Shown: positions 11,664 to 25,131, numbered from the stretch's first letter. The stretch: DNA of 64,000 bases from Saccharum officinarum (GCA_020631735.1 CM036223.1:7354191-7418190), one strand, 5' to 3'. A program made the numbers and translations. The notes: generated by a model from the letters alone, not told the origin.

Positions 11664-13599
11664 TGTAAGGTCCAAATAGGCTAGAGGGGGGTGAATAGCC
11701 TAATTAAAACTTCTACAAGAATTACTTAACCACACGTTAGTATGAAAGGTGGCAAAACAAATGCACTAGCTCTAACTAATTAAGCAAGCCACCTACACAA
11801 GTCTAGAACAAGGCTATTCACTAAACACAACAACAACTACAAGCTAGATAGAAGAAGTAATGCGAGAGAAGAGTTTCGAGTGATTATACCGCCGTGTAGA
11901 GAAGAGAAATACCAATCAATCAATCATACAATAGAAAACCTTGGCAAGAGAATGACACAAGAATTTATCCCGAGGTTCACTTGCTTCCCGACAAGCTACT
12001 CCCCATTGTGGCGATACACCCACTTATCGGTTCGTGAGCTAATCGACTATCAAGAGTCGAGCCCTCGGTGGGCACCGCACAACCGCACACAAGATGGGGT
12101 TTCTCCAAGCCACGAGCTCCACTAGAGTATCCAATTTGCGAACTCCCGCGAGGAAGGATCAAGAACCCCTTACAACATTTGGTGAGGGCTCCAACAATCT
12201 CCAATTGCGAGCTCAATCACCTTCGCTGCTCCAAGCCGTCTACCGTGCCGGGAAACACGGAAGAGTAACAAGAAATCCGCAGCAACTTGAAGATCAAGTG
12301 CCTCTAGAATGCAACTCTCAAGCAATGCACTTGAATCTCACTCAATCTCACTCAAGATGTGCAACCAAGCAAAGAGATGAGTGGATGGGTTGTTCTCTAG
12401 CTCAAAGGATGTCTCTAGATCTCAAAGTATGCAAGAGTTGCCCTCAAACCCCGGACATCTTCTATTTAGCGAAGGGGTACGCAGCTAGCCGTTATCGGAC
12501 GATGCAGTTCAAAACGTGCTGACCGAACGCATCCGGTCACTACAGGACAAGTGTGAATAGTGCGGGTCAGAAGTTACCGTTGTCGTGACCGGACGCGCTC
12601 TAGCGTTTGACCGGACGCGCTGCACCTGGCGTCCGGTCAGAGTCCAGTAAGCTCCCACCGCGACCGGACGTGTCCGATCGCACGTGACCGGACACGCTGT
12701 GCGTCCGATCAGCACTCCGCTGCGCTCTGCCCCTCTGGACGCCTGACCGGACGCTCTGGTTCCGTGAGGGACCGGACGCGCCGGTCGCACGCGCTTCTTC
12801 TGCGCATAGGTGAACTGACCGGACGCGCTGGTCAGGCCAGACCAGCGTCCGGTCACAAACCCTAACACCCACGTGCCTGACAACTGCTGAGAACTGACCG
12901 GACGCGTCCGGTCAAACCGCGACCGCGTCCGGTGCAGCGTCCGGTCACCACAGTGACCGCCGTTCGCCTCTGTTTCTTTTCTGACTTCCAGCGCAGTAGA
13001 AAATAGGCATTTCCCTTCTCCAAAAAGCGCCAAATCCTGCCTCGCAAGCTCGGCGGGAGGGAGAGAGGAACCCAAACCCTTCTCTACCGCTTAAACTTCA
13101 TCGCCTTCACAAATGTGCTAACACCACCATGTGTACATCACCATATGCATGTGTGTTAGCATTTCACAAACATTTTTCAAGGCGTTATGTTAGCTCTCAA
13201 CTAGATCCTAATGCATATGCTCAAGACATTGATCTAGTGGCACTTGATTCCCGAGCTAACCGTGATTGCCCCTCTTGATAGTCGGCTATGTATCTTAAAC
13301 CCGGTCAATCACTTCTCTACTCATCTTAGACCGGCAAAAGGAAAACCCTATGATTATACCTTTGCCTTGCGCTCTTAGATCCTTCTCTTCCACTTGATCA
13401 TCATGTCCCTCATAATATGTGCATCTCCACCATGATCATCATTTCATGTCCATGCACCATCTCTTTGTGATCTTGTGGCCACCACTCCTTGCCACATACA
13501 CCTTCATCACATGTGTTGCTTATGCCTAACTCAAAACACTTAACACATGGCATTAGCAACTTGGTGTTATTAATTACCAAAACCAAACTTGGGCTTTCA
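11664..13599 (-). repeat. 3' LTR of the SIRE-like copia element
   Basis: 1936 bp, starting tgtaaggtcc and ending gggctttca on the plus strand, and matching 19963-21906 with scattered substitutions. It contains a cluster of gaccggacgcg / cgcgtccggtc units at about 12520-12950, including a perfect 18 bp palindrome at 12896-12913. Confidence 0.9.
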
Positions 13600-13614
13600 A
13601 TCTTCTCCTTTTTG
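13600..13614 (-). other. Polypurine tract of the SIRE-like element
   Basis: The minus strand reads AAAAAGGAGAAGAT directly before the TGAAAGCCC start of the 3' LTR, the expected place and composition for the plus-strand DNA primer. Confidence 0.75.
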
Positions 13615-14635
13615 GTAATTGATGACAACCATCACAAAGATATGAAATGAAATCAATTCTCAATTTCGATAGTATTAGCTCCCCCTAGATATGTGCTACC
13701 ATGAGTTTGGTTCAATTGTGCACATATGAATGGATTTGAATTTTGGGAGAGTTACTACTATCCAATTGATGCTAAGGTATATAGAATGGACCTCTGAAGC
13801 GTGATACCAATCGGAGTTGCCTTTATATACCATCCTTAGCATTGATGTAGCTAGACACCACTTGTAATACATCACTTGTAAAGATCACAAACACTAAAAT
13901 ACCCCGTGACATCAACATTATAAGCAAAGGTGTCTAGAAACCACTTGTAAAGCTACTCTTAACAAATCATCATTCAAGTTCTATTTCTAGCAATCACCAT
14001 TCAATCATGAATATGAATTTAAGCTTTGCAATGCAACAAATCATCATGTTAATGCACATACACATGCAACAAATAATTTATGAGCTTGCTCTCCCTACTT
14101 GTTTGCTCAATTTTAATTTCTCTTCCCCTTACTATATCTTTCTCCCTCTTTGTGACTTTTCTATCTTTGTGACTTTTCTCTCCCCCTTTGTCAACAATCA
14201 CCAAAAATGTGCCAATTTTAGTGAGAGTCAAGTCAATCAATATGAGGGAGGCCAAATTATGGTTCAATCTAGATCACTTGCCTAGAATATATAATTCGGT
14301 TTGATCCAAGGACAAGCTTCTTCACACCTCATAAAATATAAGGGTTATCTTGACCATGTTGAATTACACATCATGAGCTTATTTTCTAGATTCAACACTA
14401 GGTTTGCAAGCTCACAAACATGTCATATGCTACCACTAGATCAATCAAACATAAAAGCAATAGTGGTACCATATATACATTAAACTCATTTGATTTTCAT
14501 GAATGAGCCTGTTTGTCATGCAAATATGTCTATATGTTCTAACCATATCCTTAGCAAAGTATGAATGATATGCCAAACAACTTTACCTTGCTATGTTGGA
14601 GGAGAAGCATGTCATATAAGAATGTGGGGGTACAC

Positions 14636-17600
14636 TCATTTCAAGTTGAAGAAGTCAAGTATGTTCAATTCATTCTTCAACTTGTAAAATCTTTTCTCAT
14701 CAAGTGGCTTTGTAAAGATATCGACTAGTTGATCTTCGGTGCCAATGCCTTGTATACAAATATCACCTTTTTGTTGATGGTCTCTTATGAAGTGATGCCT
14801 TATGTCAATGTGCTTGGTTCTTAAATGTTGAACCGGATTTTGAGTCATCTTGATAGTACTTTCATTGTCACAAAACAATAGCACATTCTTGAATTTTATT
14901 CCAAAGTCATTCAAGATGGCTTTCATCCAAAGCAATTGTGCACAACAACTACTGGCGCTAATATATTCGGCCTCGGCGGTAGATAGTGCAACACTATTTT
15001 GTTTCTTTGATGACCATGAAACAAGAGACCTTCCTAGTAATTGACAAGTGCCACTTGTGCTCATTCTATCAATCTTGCATCCACCATAGTCGGAGTCCGA
15101 ATATCCAATCAACTCGAAATTAGATCCCTTAGGATACCATAGTCCAACATCATGAGTGCCCTTTAGATATCTCAATATCCTCTTGGTTGCTTTCAAGTGA
15201 CTTTCTCTAGGTGAAGCTTGATATCTTGCACACTTGCACACACTAAACATCACATCCGGCCGAGAAGCGGTGACATAGAGCAAACTTCCAATCATAGACC
15301 GGTATTGCTTTTGATCTACCATGTTGCCACTAGCATCAACACCCAATTGATCATTTGTACCCATTGGTGTACTCATTGGCTTAGCATCTTGCAATCCAAA
15401 CTTCTTGATCATATCCTTGATGTACTTGCCTTGACTTACAAAAGTGCCATTCTTTACTTGTTTGATTTGAAGTCCAAGGAAATAACTAAGCTCTCCAATC
15501 ATAGACATCTTAAACTCATTAGCCATCATTTTTCCAAACTCTTCACAAAAGTCTTGATTGGTTGATTCAAAAATGATATCATCCACATAGATTTGCAACA
15601 CAAACAAGTCATTTCCAAGCTTCTTGGTAAAGAGAGTGGTGTCAACCTTTCCCATCTTGAACCCTTTAGAGAGGAGAAAGTCCATCAACCTCTCATACCA
15701 TGCTCTAGGTGCTTGCTTCAAACCATACAATGTCTTCTTTAGCTTGTAAACATGGTCGGGCTTCTTGTCATCTTCAAAACCAGGAGGTTGCTCAACATAA
15801 ACTTCTTCATTGATGTAGCCATTGAGAAATGCACTCTTGACATCCATTTGATAGAGCTTGATATTGTGTGCATAAGCATATGCTAATAAGATTCTAATAG
15901 CCTCTAATCTTGCAACGGGTGCATATGTCTCTCCAAAGTCAAGACCCTCAACTTGAGTGTATCCTTGTGCTACTAATCTTGCTTTGTTCCTCACAACCAT
16001 GCCATCTTGATCTTGCTTATTTCTAAAGACCCACTTAGTACCAATCACATTGTAGTTCTTTAGCCTCTCAATAAGTTTCCAAACTTGATTTCTAGCAAAG
16101 TTGTTTAGTTCTTCATGCATGACATTTACCCAATCGGAATCCTTTAAAGTATCTTCTAATTTCTTAGGTTCTTCAAGTAACACGAATGAGTAATGCTCAC
16201 AAAAGGATGCTAGCCTTAATCTAGTTTGAACACCACTTTGAATTCCACCAATGATTTGGTCCAATAGATGATCTCTTGCAATACTAGTAGGTTGGAGTAT
16301 TGGGAGTTGATTGCTTCCACTTGTTTGACCTTGAACTTGAGCTTCATCATGAGTACCACTAGAGCTTGCTTGATTTGTATCAATTTGCACACTTTGATTG
16401 ATCACATGAATATCATCATCATCAACTTGCCTTGGCCTAACATCACCAATGTCCATGTTCTTCATTGCATTTGACAATTGATCTCCTCTCACATCATCAA
16501 GGTTTTGAGCCTCATTTTGAGACCCTTGGGTTTCATCAAACTCAACATCATGAACTTCTTCCAAGGTGCCATTTGTGAGATTCCAAACTCTATATGCTTT
16601 GCTTGTGGTAGAATAACCAAGTAAGAATCCTTAATCACATTTCTTTTCAAACTTGCTTAATCTAGTGCCTTTCTTGAGAATATAGCATTTGCAACCAAAC
16701 ACTCTAAAGTATGCAATGTTGGGCTTTCTTTCATTCAATAGCTCATATGGTGTCTTCTCAAGCTTCCCATGGCAATAGAGACGGTTGCTACAATAGCAAG
16801 CCGTGTTGATGGCTTCACTCCAAAATGAATGACTAACATTGTATTCACTAAGCATTGATCTTGCCATATCAATCAAGGTTCTATTCTTCCTTTCAACTAC
16901 ACCATTGGATTGAGGAGTGTATGTTGGAGAGAATTGATGTCCAATACCAAGATCATCACACAAATCTTCAATTCTTGTGTTCTTGAACTCACTACCATTG
17001 TCACTTCTAATCTTCTTGATGGTAGTTTCAAACTCATTTTGCACCCTCTTGACAAAAGATTTGAATAGATCATAGACATTACTCTTGTCATAGAGGAAGA
17101 ACACCCAAGTATATCTAGTATAGTCATCAACAATCACAAAACTATACTTATTGCCACCAATGCTAGTGTATGTTGTTGGCCTAAACAAGTCCATGTGTAA
17201 TAGCTCAAATGCCTTTGATGTGCTCATTTCACTCTTAGTAGGATGTGCATTTCCAACTTGTTTGCCAGCTTGACAAGCACTATAAGGTTTATCCTTCTCA
17301 AAAGTGACATCTTTCAAGCCTCTAACTAAGTCATGCTTCAAAAGTTTGTTCAATTGTTTCATTCCAACATGACCAAGCCTTCTATGCCATAACCAACCCA
17401 TACTAGATTTGCTAAGCAAGCATGAAGTCAATTGTGTCTCATTATCATTGAAGTCAACCAAGTATAAGCTACCATGTCTAAATCCTTTGAATATCAAATT
17501 TGATCTATCAACACTTATGACTTCAACATCATCACTACCAAATATGCACTTGAAGCCAAGATCACAAAGTTGTGCCACCGATAAAAGATTGAAATCCAAG

Positions 17601-17788
17601 CTCTCAACTAGCAACACATTAGATATGCTCATGTCATTTGAGATAGCAATTTTACCAAGCCCTTTGACCTTGCCTTTCTTGTTGTTGCTGAAAGTGATAG
17701 CATCAAAACCACCATTTTGACTTGTATCAATTGATTTGAACATATAAGAATCTCCGGTCATATGTTGAGTGCACCCACTATCAAGCAC
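14636..17788 (-). pseudogene. Copia pol: protease, integrase, RT, RNase H
   Basis: Two blocks in one frame (17788-16631 and 16564-14636) are separated by a TAA at about 16631-16633, inside the conserved stretch after KFEKKCD, so a nonsense change in one polyprotein. N to C: protease remnant with LDSGCTQHMTG, GAG-pre-integrase LWHRRLGHVG, integrase core (D-D-E region with IRSDNGSEFKN and SPTYTPQSNGVVERKNRTL), RT with [32 protein letters not shown] and the YVDDIIF active site, and RNase H ending near [14 protein letters not shown]. The polyprotein would reverse-transcribe and integrate the element. It lies downstream of gag on the same strand. The copy is inactive as read. Confidence 0.9.
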
Positions 17789-17924
17789 CCAATGCCTTCC
17801 TCCGGCTTTATAATTGACCTACAAGATAAGATCAATTCTTTTTAGGTACCCAAACTTGTTTGGGTCCTCCAAGGTTAGTGACCAAGCTCTTTGGTACCCA
17901 AATGACTTTATTCTTTGAGCCCAT

Positions 17925-19902
17925 TCATGGTGTACCAATGAACTTAGCATGAACACCATTTGTACCCTTGGTAAGCATATAGAAAGAATCAAACTTAATT
18001 GAGGATACATTAGCATTGGATTTCTTGTTCATGCATTGTTGCTCTATGTGACCAACTTGCTTGCACACTTTGCAATAGCTACTATTGTTCTTCACAAAAC
18101 GAGTCTTGTAAAGAGCAAAAGCGGCCTTACCTTTCTTGAGGTTATAGCCCAATCCCTCTTTATAGAGAGAAGCCCTTTGGCTACCCAAGCACATAAGCAA
18201 GCGATCCTCACCACCATAAGCCTTAGCTAATGTGTGATTGAGCTCTTTTACCTCCTTCTTAAGATTTTCATTCTCAACTATAAGTGTGGAGTCACAAGTG
18301 AAACCATCACTACTAGATGAGGATGATGTAGATGCGCTACATGAAGGGTTAGTGGGAGCAACAACAATAGGCTTATGAAAAGATTTATCAATTATATCAT
18401 ATGATATGCCTATGTTACAAGTTTTAGCTTTCTCAACATTAGTTGGCATGTTTTCACATTTTTCAACTAGATAAGAATGAGCTTCTTCAAGCTTAGTGTG
18501 AGACTTTTGAAGCTTCTTATGGTCTACCTTTAGACTCTCATAAGATGCCCTAAGCTCATCAAGTTCTTGCATAATATTTTCTTTTCCTTAAGCAAGCTCT
18601 TGTACTCCTTTCTAGATTCTTTAAAATGTTGAGTGCAATCTTCTAGCATAGTGATTAGTTCATCTTTAGTGAATTCTTCTTCATCATTATCACTATCATT
18701 ATCATGATCACTCTCATCTTCGGATGATACCTTAGCGGCCTTAGCCATGAAGCACGATGGAGTGTCGAAGAGGGAGACCTTCTCTTGGATGGCAATGCTA
18801 GCATGTCCCTTCTTCTTGCTCTTGTTGTCATCCTCATCATCACTTGAGGAATCATCACTATTCCATATAGCAACATGAGAATCATTCTTCTTCTTATGAG
18901 AGCTCTCCTTCTTTTCTTGCTTCTTCTTTTACTTCTTTCTCTCCTTCTTGATAGCATCTTTATCATCACTATCATAAGAACATTTTGCAATGAGATGGTC
19001 CTTGCTATGACATCTAAAGCATCTCATGGTATGCTCATTCTTCTTGGATGAGTTCTTCCTCCTTCTTGCACAAAAGCCTTTCTTCTTCATGAATTTGCCA
19101 AATTGCTTGACAAAGAGAGCCATCTTCTCATTAATGTCATCACTATCACAAGAGCTTAAGTCTTCATCACTTGATGATTCAATCTTAGATTTGCCCTTGG
19201 ATGTGGTGGCTTTGAATGCCACACTCTTCTTCTTTTCATCATCTTTCTTCTTATTTTCTTTCTTCTTCTTCTTGACCAACTTATCCTTCTCATCATCTTC
19301 TCTATATGAATCATCGGTCATCACTTCTTGAAATATTTGTTGAGGAGTTGAATCCTTCAATATAGTCCTCACTAGCACGGTGATCAATGTATCAAACCTC
19401 TTGGGTAAGCTTCTCAAGAACTTCATAGAGAATTGGTTGTCCTTGACCTCCTCACCAAGTGCCTTGAGCTCATTGACAATGACTTGCAACCGATAAAACA
19501 TTTCTGGTACACTCTCATCATCTTGTATTTTAAAGCTTGAAAATTTTTCTTGCAAGATATATGCTTTAGCGGTCTTTGTGCCTTCGGTGCCCTCAAAAGT
19601 TTCTTCTAGCTTGGCCCAAGCATCATGAGCAATCTCAATGTTCTTCACTTGCTCAAAGGTCTTGTCATCTAGTGCCTCATGAAGAGCACTAATGACAATG
19701 TCATTGCATTGGAGCTTCTTCTCTTCCACCGGTGTAGGTGCTTCTAGATTAGCAACCTCAAATTTTGTTTCGGTGACCTTCCCACTTCTCTATTGATTGA
19801 CTTGAGGTGTGCGGTCATCTTAACCTTCCAATATGCATAATTTATGCCATCAAAGTGAGGTGCCTTCTTGGTGTTGTTGATGTGCAAGCTTAATTGAGCC
19901 AT
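17925..19902 (-). pseudogene. Copia gag, frameshifted
   Basis: The start codon at 19900-19902 opens with MAQLSLHINNTKKAPHFDG and the copia gag motif NYAYWKVKM. A frameshift lies near 19785-19800. The main gag block (19729-18929) has the UBN2-type capsid region and a zinc knuckle CFRCHSKDHLIAKC. A further shift leads to an acidic linker (18748-18530) and a coiled-coil block (18572-17925) with a second knuckle, CKVCKQVGHIEQQC. Two knuckles and a long Lys/Glu-rich linker fit the large gag of SIRE-type elements. At least two frameshifts make it non-functional. Confidence 0.85.
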
Positions 19903-19948
19903 TTCTTTTTCACCGTAGGTTGTTAAGCCTCAAATAAATGGTGCCTCG

Positions 19949-19960
19949 GCTCCAATACCA
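19949..19960 (-). other. Primer binding site (initiator Met tRNA type)
   Basis: The minus strand reads TGGTATTGGAGCC, two bases after the 5' LTR. This is the copia TGGTATCAGAGC site with two changes. Confidence 0.75.
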
Positions 19961-19962
19961 CT

Positions 19963-21906
19963 TTTAAGGTCCAAATAGGCTAGAAGGGGAGGGGTGAATA
20001 GCCTAATTAAAACTTCTACAAGAATTACTTAACCACACTGTAGTACGAAAGGTGGCAAAGCAAATGCACTAGCTCTAACTAATTAAGCAAGCCACCTACA
20101 CAAGTCTAGAACAAGGCTATTCACTAAACACAACAACAACTACAAGCTAGATAGAAAAAGTAATGCGAGAGAAGAGTTTCGAGTGATTATACCACCGTGT
20201 AGAGAAGAGAAATACCAATCAATCAATCAATCATACAATAGAAAACCTCAGGAAGAGAATGACACAAGAATTTATCCCAAGGTTCACTTGCTTCCCGGCA
20301 AGCTACTCCCCGTTGTGGCGATACACCCACTTGTCGGTTCGCGAGCTAATCGACTATCAAGAGTCGAGCCCTCGGCGGGCACCGCACAACCGCACACAAG
20401 ATGGGGATCCTCCAAGCCACGAGCTCCACTAGAGTATACAATTTGTGAACTCCCGCGGGAAAGGATCAAGAACCCCTTACAACACTTGGTGAGGGCTCCA
20501 ACAATCTCCAATTGCGAGCTCAATCACCTCCGCTGCTCCAAGCCGTCTACCGTGTTGGGAAACACGGAAGAGTAACAAGAAATCCACAGCAACTCGAAGA
20601 TCAAGTGCCTCTAGAATGCAACTCTCAAGCAATGCACTTGAATCTCACTCAATCTCACTCAAGATGTGCAACCAAGCAAAGAGATGAGTGGAGGGGTTGT
20701 TCTCTAGCTCAAAGGATGTCTCTAGATCTCAAAGTATGCAAGAGTTGCCCTCAAACCCCGGACATCTTCTATTTAGCGAAGGGGTACGCAGCTAGCCGTT
20801 ACCGGACGATGCAGTTCAAAACGTGCTGACCGGACGCGTCCGGTCACTACAGGACAAGCGTGAATAGTGCACGTCAGAAGTTACCATTGTCGTGACCGGA
20901 CGCGCTCTAGCGTTTGACCAGACGCGCTGCACCTGGCGTCCGGTCGGAGTCCAGTAAGCTCCCACCGTGACTGGACGCGTCTGATCACACGTGACCGGAC
21001 GCGCCGTGCGTCCGATCAGCACTCTGCTGCGCTCTGCCCCTCTGGACGCCTGACCGGACGCTCCGGTTCCGTGAGGGACCGGACGCGCCGGTCACACGCG
21101 CTTCTTCTGCGCACAGGTGAACTGACCGGACACGCTGGTCAGGCCAGACCAGCGTCCGGTCACAAACCCTAACACCTGCGTGCCTGACAACTGCTAAGAA
21201 CTGACCGGACGCGTCCGTTCAAACCGCGACCGCGTCCGGTGCAGCGTTCGGTCACCACAGTGACCGTCGTTCGCCTCCGTTTCTTTTCCGACTTCTGGCG
21301 CAGTAGAAAATAGGCATTTCGCTTCCCCAAAAAGCGCCGAATCCCGCCTCGCAAGCTCGGCGGGAGGGAGAGAGGAACCCAAACCCTTCTCTACCGCTTA
21401 AACTTCATCGCCTTCACAAATGTGCTAACACCACTATGTGTATATCACCATATGCATGTGTGTTAGCATTTCACAAACATTTTTCAAGGCGTTATGTTAG
21501 CTCTCAACTAGATCCTAATGCATATGCTCAAGACATTGATCTAGTGGCACTTGATTCCCGAGCTAACCGTGATTGCCCCTCTTGATAGTCGGCTATGTAT
21601 CCTAAACCCGGTCAATCACTTCTCTACTCATCTTAGACCGGCAAAAGGAAAACCCTATGATTATACCTTTGCCTTGCGCTCTTAGATCCTTCTCTTCCAC
21701 TTGATCATCATGTCCCTCATAATATGTGCATCTCCACCATGATCATCATTTCATGTCCATGCACCATCTCTTTGTGATCTTGTGGCCACCACTCCTTGCC
21801 ACATACACCTTCATCACATGTGTTGCTTATGCCTAACTCAAAACACTTAACACATGGCATTAGCAACTTGGTGTCATTAATTACCAAAATCAAACTTGGG
21901 CTTTCA
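19963..21906 (-). repeat. 5' LTR of the SIRE-like copia element
   Basis: 1944 bp, matching 11664-13599. It carries the same gaccggacgcg cluster (about 20825-21250) with an intact 18 bp palindrome at 20828-20845. The palindrome at the position matching 12896-12913 is mutated in this copy, and the reverse is true of the first. Confidence 0.9.
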
Positions 21907-22409
21907 ACGCCCTAGAACAGGGCTTGAAAGGGGAGGTGGTGGCGTGACCTAGGGCAACACGAACGAGTTAGGTGGTGATGCAGGGTGTGATAAACTGGCT
22001 GACCGGGGCAAAGTGATGGGTGGTGCAGATATTGACCATGGAGGTGAGGTCTTCTCTCCCTCTCCTCTCTAAATCTCATCACCCTATCTTCCTTTCTCGC
22101 ATCTGACTGACAAGAGGGCGTTGCCCCAGTGCCAGCTACCAGTAGGCGAAGCCGTGGGCTCGGTGGCAGACGCCATCATCAATAAGGGAGGGGGGAGGAT
22201 AGATAGGCTTCTTCGATGGGCTTGGTGGGTCGTCTCTATGGCTCATCAGACTTTTTTCGTTAAATTTCAAAGCCCATTATCATTGTCTGTTGGTAACGCA
22301 AGCCGTCAATGATCATCGATTATCACCACTGGCTTTTACCAATGAAGGTTGAAACCAGTGGTGCTAAGGGTTTTTAAACTGGCAGTGATGACCTTGATGT
22401 GTAGCAGTG

Positions 22410-23534
22410 AGAGAGAATTGGTGGGAGAGTGCAGTGGTCGATGGATGAGATATAGGAGAGAAAGGGTTACCATGTAAATGGCCCTAGACCTTTTCTTTCT
22501 CTAGATGAGACCTTATGAGGTTTGCCTTTAAAAATATGGTATACTTTTTTTTTAAAGAGGTGACCTTCTTAAAAGGCTTGCCTTTAAATTTTTATTTGAG
22601 ACGAGTTGCGCTAAAATCATTTTTGCGATAATGTGTACGTTCCATATATACACATAGTTGCATGTTGGCAAACCTTCACTAGCTATTTACTCAGGAAAAC
22701 GTGGAAAACTATTCGGTGCAAATCATCTCCTTGGTGAAATCATGAAAACTCCTTAAAACAACATACTTAGTAGTTTTAAATTTTTTTGAAACCATGCACA
22801 TCTATAATACATCTATTTAGATACATATTTATTAGAAAAGTTTCCTCTTAATGAAAACTTGTGCTTCAGCACATGTTCGTGAAAAAAATATTTATTTAAT
22901 TGAAAACGATGCACAAACCATTAGCAAGCATGTACATCAAGAATTAAAGCCAGCTGCGCATCTGATTGTGGTTATCACCGTTCTGATTTCTGAACATGCA
23001 AGTAGCAGGTTATCAGTTAATTAGCTGTTGCATTGGAAACCAGCAAGCGCCGCCGCCGTTGGTTCTTGGCCGCGACCACAGTGCAGAGCAGAGACTCGGC
23101 ACGCCGCCGCACATATATCTGCTCGACGGCGACCCGCGGTGAGATAGCAAAGCAGCAGCCTCGCCATCAGTCGTACCACAGATCGGAGCAGCTAGATAGC
23201 TTAGCACAGTAGTGACTGGAGAGAGATCAAGCTTCAACTCGACACCGTACCTTTTGAACGGATCGGAGCTGCATCTAGCTACTGTGACATGAGCATCGCT
23301 GTCTCACCCCCGCGCGCGCTCTATTACCGGCTCATCTCGTCCAAGTGGTCCTTTTCAAGTATCTACTTGTATCTATCAGCAAGGAGAAGAGGAACCACTG
23401 CACGCCTCCTGCTCGTATCATAGACACACACTACACGGTCCTCTGATCTCGACATCATCTTATCGCTACGGACTAGGATTACGGCAGCTCGCTGTCCCCT
23501 TGGCGCCAGCTTGATTCCTATTTAGGTCAAATCA
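22410..23534. other. Intergenic, no gene seen
   Basis: AT-rich DNA and one GC-richer patch near 23030-23470 without a recognisable ORF or splice pattern. Confidence 0.4.
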
Positions 23535-23887
23535 CACGCTACTAGGGAATAAATAATCTTCATAGGCGGACAGGAATTGATTTTCAGATGTGTCTTGCCA
23601 ACTGCTCTCTAGAAATTGTCCATTTTCAGTGGCGGGTTTCCAAACACCTATGGTATTGATCTCTTGAGGTAGGCCAAAACATTAGTTGTCTTAAGAAATC
23701 GATCTCTATAATGGGCCATTAATTTTCAGAGATAGTTGGCAATAAGGCCATCTGCCACTGAAAATCTATTTCAAGATGCGGTTCAGTTGCTCCCCACTCC
23801 CCTCCAGTGTATCTTTACAGGTGGTTTTTTTATGGTGCACGTCTAGAAAAAATAGAAACGTCTCTAAACATTGTTTCTGTAGCAGTG
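23535..23887. mobile_element. Possible small CACTA-like element
   Basis: The right end, inverted, reads CACTGCTACAGAAACAATG. The left end is a weak match (cacgctactaggg). The interior has short repeated motifs such as 'ttttcagtggcggg', 'ttttcagagatag' and 'ccactgaaaatc' in inverted arrangement, as in CACTA subtermini. No target duplication was found. Confidence 0.35.
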
Positions 23888-25080
23888 AAGACAATGTCAT
23901 TTTAAGAAACCTCGGTCAGATCACCTCTCGTCAAAAGAAATACATACATATAAAAATATTTAGATGCTTGGTCGATATCTTAATAACCGTGTATCTTCTA
24001 TCATTTCAACAAATATTGCAGGAAGGACAGGCTCTCAAGATTGCTTTCATATGATGGTGTCCAAGGCACCACTCCTTGTGAATGAATGTGCATAGCTAGA
24101 GTCGATGATGTTATATATGTAAACAGCAACTAGACCATAGTGCTGCCATTTATCGAGTATTTAAGTTAGGGTCTGTTTGGAAGAGCTTCTTCCCTAGACA
24201 GTCAGTATAATATGTTAAGGTTTGTTTCATGTTTTATTTAAATGAAATGTACTTTCTTCCTCTGTTTCAAATTACTTATCGTTTTAGCTTTGTCCTAAGT
24301 TAAACTTCTCTAAGTTTCATCAAGTTTAGAGGAACATCTATAATATCAAGTTAGTTTCATCATATACACTATGAATACCTTTAATTTGTTTTCTATATAG
24401 ATGATAATATACTCTGTAAATTCAATCAAATTGGAAAAGTTTGAATCAGAATAAAGTTAAACAATTTGCAACTTTGAAATAGAGAGATAAAGTTAAAACG
24501 AGTTACAATTTAATTAGCTATTTTTATTGCTATCTTGTTTAACGTAAGTATGACTACGACACCTTGTCACATCAAGTTATCATCAGAATATAGTGGATGA
24601 AAGATACGTGCTTCCAATAAAATTTAGACAATTAAAAATGATTTGAGAAAACACGTTGATCAATCGAGTTTTCTTTTGGAGGCAACGCAATTTTTTGAGC
24701 TAGTAGGAACAAAACCAAGCATATATCTCTTTGTCGACTGAAATTTTTATGATTCGAGATAGAAACCATCATTCGAGAGACCTTTTTTTTCCCTTTTGTT
24801 GCAATGGTCTTATCTAGTATCATTTATATAAGTAGTGTCTTTGTATATTGTTGCATCAACAAAACATGTCTACATGTTGTTTCCACTTGCTTGTTTGACT
24901 ATCTTGTTCTTATTTATTATTGTATATTCTGCTAAGGACCTGGCCAGTTTAATTAATTAACACTAATAATAATCAAACAACTCAAACATTGCAGCATTTA
25001 TGACGTTGAGGAACTCCTAGAATCTGATCCCCCCCTCCAAACATTGTTCGTTCACCCCAGACTAGCCTGGGTTTCAATTC
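23888..25080. other. Intergenic with a Stowaway MITE
   Basis: No gene. A Stowaway element of about 235 bp lies at 24252-24487: TA, then ctttcttcctctgtttcaaa, an AT-rich interior, and an inverted end 'actttgaaatagagag'. Confidence 0.5.
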
Positions 25081-25131
25081 TGAGGACCCAAACGGGCCGT
25101 TTCCCAAACAAAAAGAATTGCGACTGTTTCC

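Larger units (their letters stand above)
11664..21906 (-). mobile_element. Ty1/copia LTR retrotransposon, SIRE/Maximus-like, 10.2 kb
   Basis: Complete element in minus orientation: LTR pair 11664-13599 and 19963-21906, target duplication acgcc (11659-11663 and 21907-21911), initiator-Met primer site next to the right LTR and a polypurine tract next to the left LTR. Internal order on the minus strand is gag, protease, integrase, RT and RNase H, the copia order. The LTR length of about 1.94 kb, the large gag with zinc knuckle and the total size suggest the SIRE/Maximus lineage. About 1.0 kb between the end of RNase H and the 3' LTR (13615-14635) has no long ORF, so no env-like gene was seen. 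Coding is broken by a stop and frameshifts. Confidence 0.9.
11182..22409. mobile_element. Non-autonomous CACTA-like transposon, host of the nested copia element
   Basis: The left end reads CACTACAACAAAAAG. The right end, inverted, reads CACTGCTACACATCAAGG. Subterminal DNA on both sides has repeated short inverted motifs (left: caccattgg, gccgatggtg, caccatcg; right: caccactggc, ccagtggtg, ggcagtgatg) as is typical for CACTA subtermini. Removing the nested copia element (11664-21906) and one TSD copy leaves about 980 bp without coding capacity. The flanking trinucleotides are ata on the left and aga on the right, so the 3 bp target duplication is imperfect and the exact ends are provisional. 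Confidence 0.55.

Noticed and set aside
13615..14635. Possible env-like ORF of the SIRE-like element
   Set aside because: Only ORFs of at most 92 codons without transmembrane or coiled-coil pattern. Treated as non-coding 3' internal region.
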